In this document: positions 19,517 through 21,196 of the stretch, piece by piece
Layout of the letters: each line of letters opens with the position of its first letter
Numbering within the stretch: the first letter of the stretch is position 1
Virus record (IMG/VR): IMGVR_UViG_3300020470_001401
Coordinates: 1 to 21,196 of that record
Length of the DNA stretch: 21,196 nt
Direction: 5' to 3' (one strand)
Origin: a virus
Program-made: the position numbers and the translations under genes
Notes under the pieces: model-generated
Database searches by the model: none
Told to the model about the DNA's origin: nothing
The model's input: only the letters and a program-made list of their open reading frames with translations

Positions 19517-20407
19517 ATGAAAAGTGAATTTTACAAAAACATTCTTCCATTCAACGAGAATGAAAGAGTGGTAGACCAATTTGGTTGGACACCTTTGAGT
19601 GTAATCACACCAACTAAATCTTCAAAGAACAACTGGAAAGATGCATACTTAACTGCATACGAAGAAAAGAGAGGTGAATGTCCTCGTCTTCCTAACGGTT
19701 TAATGATGTCTGAGTTCCACGCAGGATTGTGTGAGAATATTATTCATTATTGGAGTATGGTCGGAGATACTATCATTGACCCTTTTGCAGGGAGAATGAC
19801 AAGAGCATTTATATCTGCTTCATTGGGAAGAGATTATGTTGGTTATGATGTATCACCAACAACTGTAAGTAAAGTTAAAGAGGAAATGTCTAGACATTCC
19901 TTTGACGGTTGGTACGACATTATAGAGGGTGACGGTTGTGAAATGAAAGACACTGCAGACGAATGTGCGAACTTAGTTATGACTTGTCCACCTTACGGTG
20001 ATATAGAGAAATATGAAAGTGCAGAAGGTCAGTTATCTGATATAAGAGGGTACAGAAAATTTGCAGATAGAATACAAGTTTGTGGTGATAACATAGAAAG
20101 AGTTTTAAAACCTGGCGGGTTTTGTGTATGGGTATGTGGTGATTGGAGAAGAGACGGAGAATACATACCTTTTCACTCAGACTGCATAAATATGTTCACT
20201 CAGTCAGGTCTTAAATTACATGACGTTATTGTTATGAAGAATGATACGATATTTGCAGCCTTACAAATGGGTAAGTGTGCAAGTAAGAGATACACTAGTA
20301 AAGTACATGAGTATGTTCTAGTGTTTAGGAAGGAAGGAGAGTTAATACCAACTTCCGATAAAATTAAAAATAAAGAGGACGAAACTTTAGAACAGTTTTT
20401 TACATAA
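19517..20407 (+). CDS. DNA N6-adenine/N4-cytosine methyltransferase
   Basis: The 296-aa protein is a SAM-dependent amino-methyltransferase: IIDPFAGRMTRAF (motif I, 87-98), YVGYDVSP (motif II), ANLVMTCPPYGD (catalytic motif IV, 151-162), LKPGGFCVWVCGDWR, and HEYVLVFRKE at the end. Order is motif I before motif IV. The flanking sequence (MSEFHAGLCENIIHYWSMVGD) is typical of phage orphan methyltransferases. There is no neighbouring restriction endonuclease, so it probably protects phage DNA or alters packaging/gene control. Target base and site cannot be read from sequence. Confidence 0.88.
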   Translation: MKSEFYKNILPFNENERVVDQFGWTPLSVITPTKSSKNNWKDAYLTAYEEKRGECPRLPNGLMMSEFHAGLCENIIHYWSMVGDTIIDPFAGRMTRAFISASLGRDYVGYDVSPTTVSKVKEEMSRHSFDGWYDIIEGDGCEMKDTADECANLVMTCPPYGDIEKYESAEGQLSDIRGYRKFADRIQVCGDNIERVLKPGGFCVWVCGDWRRDGEYIPFHSDCINMFTQSGLKLHDVIVMKNDTIFAALQMGKCASKRYTSKVHEYVLVFRKEGELIPTSDKIKNKEDETLEQFFT

Positions 20408-20408
20408 A

Positions 20409-20546
20409 ATGACACGAGCTTGGAGAAACAAAAAAATCAACTTAAGACGAAAGGTTGCTCTTGATACATTAAAAATGGTTAAAGAACCCAACAAGAGAGA
20501 ACTCAAAGAGATTGAGATTCTAGAACAAAGGGTTAAGAATGCCTAG
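20409..20546 (+). CDS. Short basic helical protein (45 aa)
   Basis: It starts just after the methyltransferase stop (TAAAATG) and encodes [32 protein letters not shown] followed by a charged helix: a strongly basic, RNA-binding-like peptide. It overlaps the bS21 gene by 8 nt and is therefore likely coupled to it. The basic composition, like its neighbours at 20539 and 20782, would fit ribosome or nucleic-acid binding. No family recognised. Confidence 0.55.
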   Translation: MTRAWRNKKINLRRKVALDTLKMVKEPNKRELKEIEILEQRVKNA

Positions 20547-20778
20547 TGTAAAACCAAGATACAATCCAAAGAGAAGACAGACCGAAGGGTTTGACCAAAT
20601 GCTTAGGAGATTTAAAAAGGCGTGTGAGAATGCAGGTATTGTTCAAGAAGTTAGAGAAAGACAATACTACGTTAAACCTAATCAAAAGAGACATAAAAGA
20701 AATCAACAACAGAATCGTAGAAATAAACTTGATGCAATCAAGAGAGAAAATGCGAGTCGTCCAAAACGATGGATATAA
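20539..20778 (+). CDS. rpsU: Ribosomal protein bS21 homologue
   Basis: The 79-aa protein aligns with bacterial bS21: [19 protein letters not shown] corresponds to the bS21 core 'EPFDVALRRFKRSCEKAGV', then [17 protein letters not shown] to 'LAEVRRREFYEKPTTER', followed by a basic tail ending in [11 protein letters not shown]. bS21 sits on the 30S platform beside the anti-Shine-Dalgarno end of 16S rRNA and next to bS6/bS18 and helps initiation. Phage-encoded bS21 has been reported in marine phages, including pelagiphages. It could replace host bS21 and bias ribosomes to phage mRNAs. The N-terminal [15 protein letters not shown] extension is longer than in E. coli. Confidence 0.92.
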   Translation: MPSVKPRYNPKRRQTEGFDQMLRRFKKACENAGIVQEVRERQYYVKPNQKRHKRNQQQNRRNKLDAIKRENASRPKRWI

Positions 20779-20781
20779 ACA

Positions 20782-20979
20782 ATGAGTCAATGGCACGGTG
20801 GAAAGGGTTCTCGAAGACGGAACTCAAAAGACAAGAACTATGCAGATGCGTGGGAGCGTATCTTTGGCAAACCCGAGCCTAAAATAAAAGAACACAAGAA
20901 GACTCCTTCACACGGACTTACTCAAGTCCATAAAGACAAAACAAAATATAATAGAAAGAAAGGTTGGTCTACTGATTAA
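20782..20979 (+). CDS. Small basic conserved phage protein (65 aa)
   Basis: MSQWHGGKGSRRRNSKDKNYADAWERIFGKP is a pattern I recall in many T4-like phages (M-S-x-WHGGKGSxxR...WDxIFG), function unknown. It is very basic and follows the bS21 gene by 3 nt, so it is in the same operon. Its stop codon TAA (20977-20979) overlaps the stop of the convergent minus-strand gene in a shared TTAA. Confidence 0.75.
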   Translation: MSQWHGGKGSRRRNSKDKNYADAWERIFGKPEPKIKEHKKTPSHGLTQVHKDKTKYNRKKGWSTD

Positions 20980-21185
20980 CTACTTTGTGCAAGTAAGAGT
21001 GCGCCTTGGTCAGGATTTTGTGCCCCTGTATCTGCAACAGAAAGAACCTCGCTGGTGGAGCTATTAATTTGTGTTTGAATGCTTGGTGGCATAAGTGCGA
21101 GCGCTGCTTCTTCTTCGGCGGATAATGTTTTTTCTTTAATATCTTCACCTTGTCTATTCTGAATATCTGAAACGTCTGTTTTCAT
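20976..21185 (-). CDS. Hypothetical protein on the minus strand (69 aa)
   Basis: This is the only minus-strand gene in the window. MKTDVSDIQNRQGEDIKEKTLSAEEEAALALMPPSIQTQINSS... is acidic and Ala/Ser/Gln-rich, with one helix and a disordered tail ending LLLAQSS. The ATG lies 12 bases from the window edge; only purine-rich AAAGAA is visible upstream. Composition (acidic) contrasts with the basic plus-strand neighbours. It may be the last gene of a leftward structural-gene module, but that is a guess. Confidence 0.6.
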   Translation of the reverse strand: MKTDVSDIQNRQGEDIKEKTLSAEEEAALALMPPSIQTQINSSTSEVLSVADTGAQNPDQGALLLAQSS

Positions 21186-21196
21186 TTCTTTCAGGT

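Noticed and set aside
1-21196. CRISPR arrays, insertion sequences, integrase or att sites
   Set aside because: No regularly spaced repeats, transposase-like or integrase-like proteins, or tRNA-overlapping direct repeats were seen in the window.

Overview
The window is a dense, AT-rich stretch (roughly mid-30s % G+C by eye) of a T4-like myovirus genome. Almost every gene is on the plus strand, with ATGA or TAATG overlaps or gaps of a few bases. The phage type is fixed by a replication/late-transcription block in T4-family style: RNase H/FEN nuclease (5881-6717), gp33 (16562-16795), gp59 helicase loader (17086-17679) and gp32 single-strand binding protein (18434-19333). The accessory content (ribosomal protein bS21, A-type Fe-S carrier, 2OG-Fe(II) oxygenase, carbamoyltransferase, radical SAM enzyme, SDR) is the kind carried by marine T4-like phages of SAR11 or cyanobacteria. 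A pelagiphage-like virus is my best guess, but the host is inferred and not shown.

Layout. 1-680: four tiny membrane-protein genes, the first cut by the window edge. 697-3737: a carbamoyltransferase split into two overlapping ORFs, a 2OG oxygenase, an IscA/ErpA-like carrier and a PD-(D/E)XK nuclease. 3746-5140: a RimK-type ATP-grasp ligase fused to a RimB-type aspartic protease; its first 11 residues match the T4 capsid-targeting/prohead-protease signal. 5174-7226: an unknown protein, RNase H and an AT-hook protein. 7337-10808: a large acidic coiled-coil/EF-hand protein, an unknown beta-rich protein, a radical SAM/SPASM enzyme, an SDR and a small conserved protein. 10907-12091: a lone 394-aa gene with its own promoter and terminator. 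12164-15567: small, probably early genes driven by repeated sigma70-like promoters, including a secreted SleB-like hydrolase. 15581-19333: nuclease, gp33, Sm-like, gp59, a GNGPS-motif protein and gp32. 19362-20979: short basic ORF, DNA methyltransferase, bS21 and small basic proteins. 20976-21185: one convergent minus-strand gene.

Two control systems are visible. Sigma70-like promoters (TTGACT/TTGACA, 18-bp spacer) stand before early-type genes at 5137, 12102, 12675 and 13111, with a related 19-bp-spacer promoter before gene 32. T4 late-type TAAATA boxes occur elsewhere. In four genes (starts 249, 3086, 3746, 10560) the box ends exactly 6 nt before the A of the ATG, and three of these four have no Shine-Dalgarno sequence; by T4 spacing the transcript would begin at or next to the ATG. 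Phage bS21 and a RimK-like enzyme (cellular RimK modifies bS6, a neighbour of bS21 on the 30S platform) suggest that this phage remodels host translation initiation. The RimK-RimB fusion may be packaged and injected. That combination is the most interesting hypothesis in the window.
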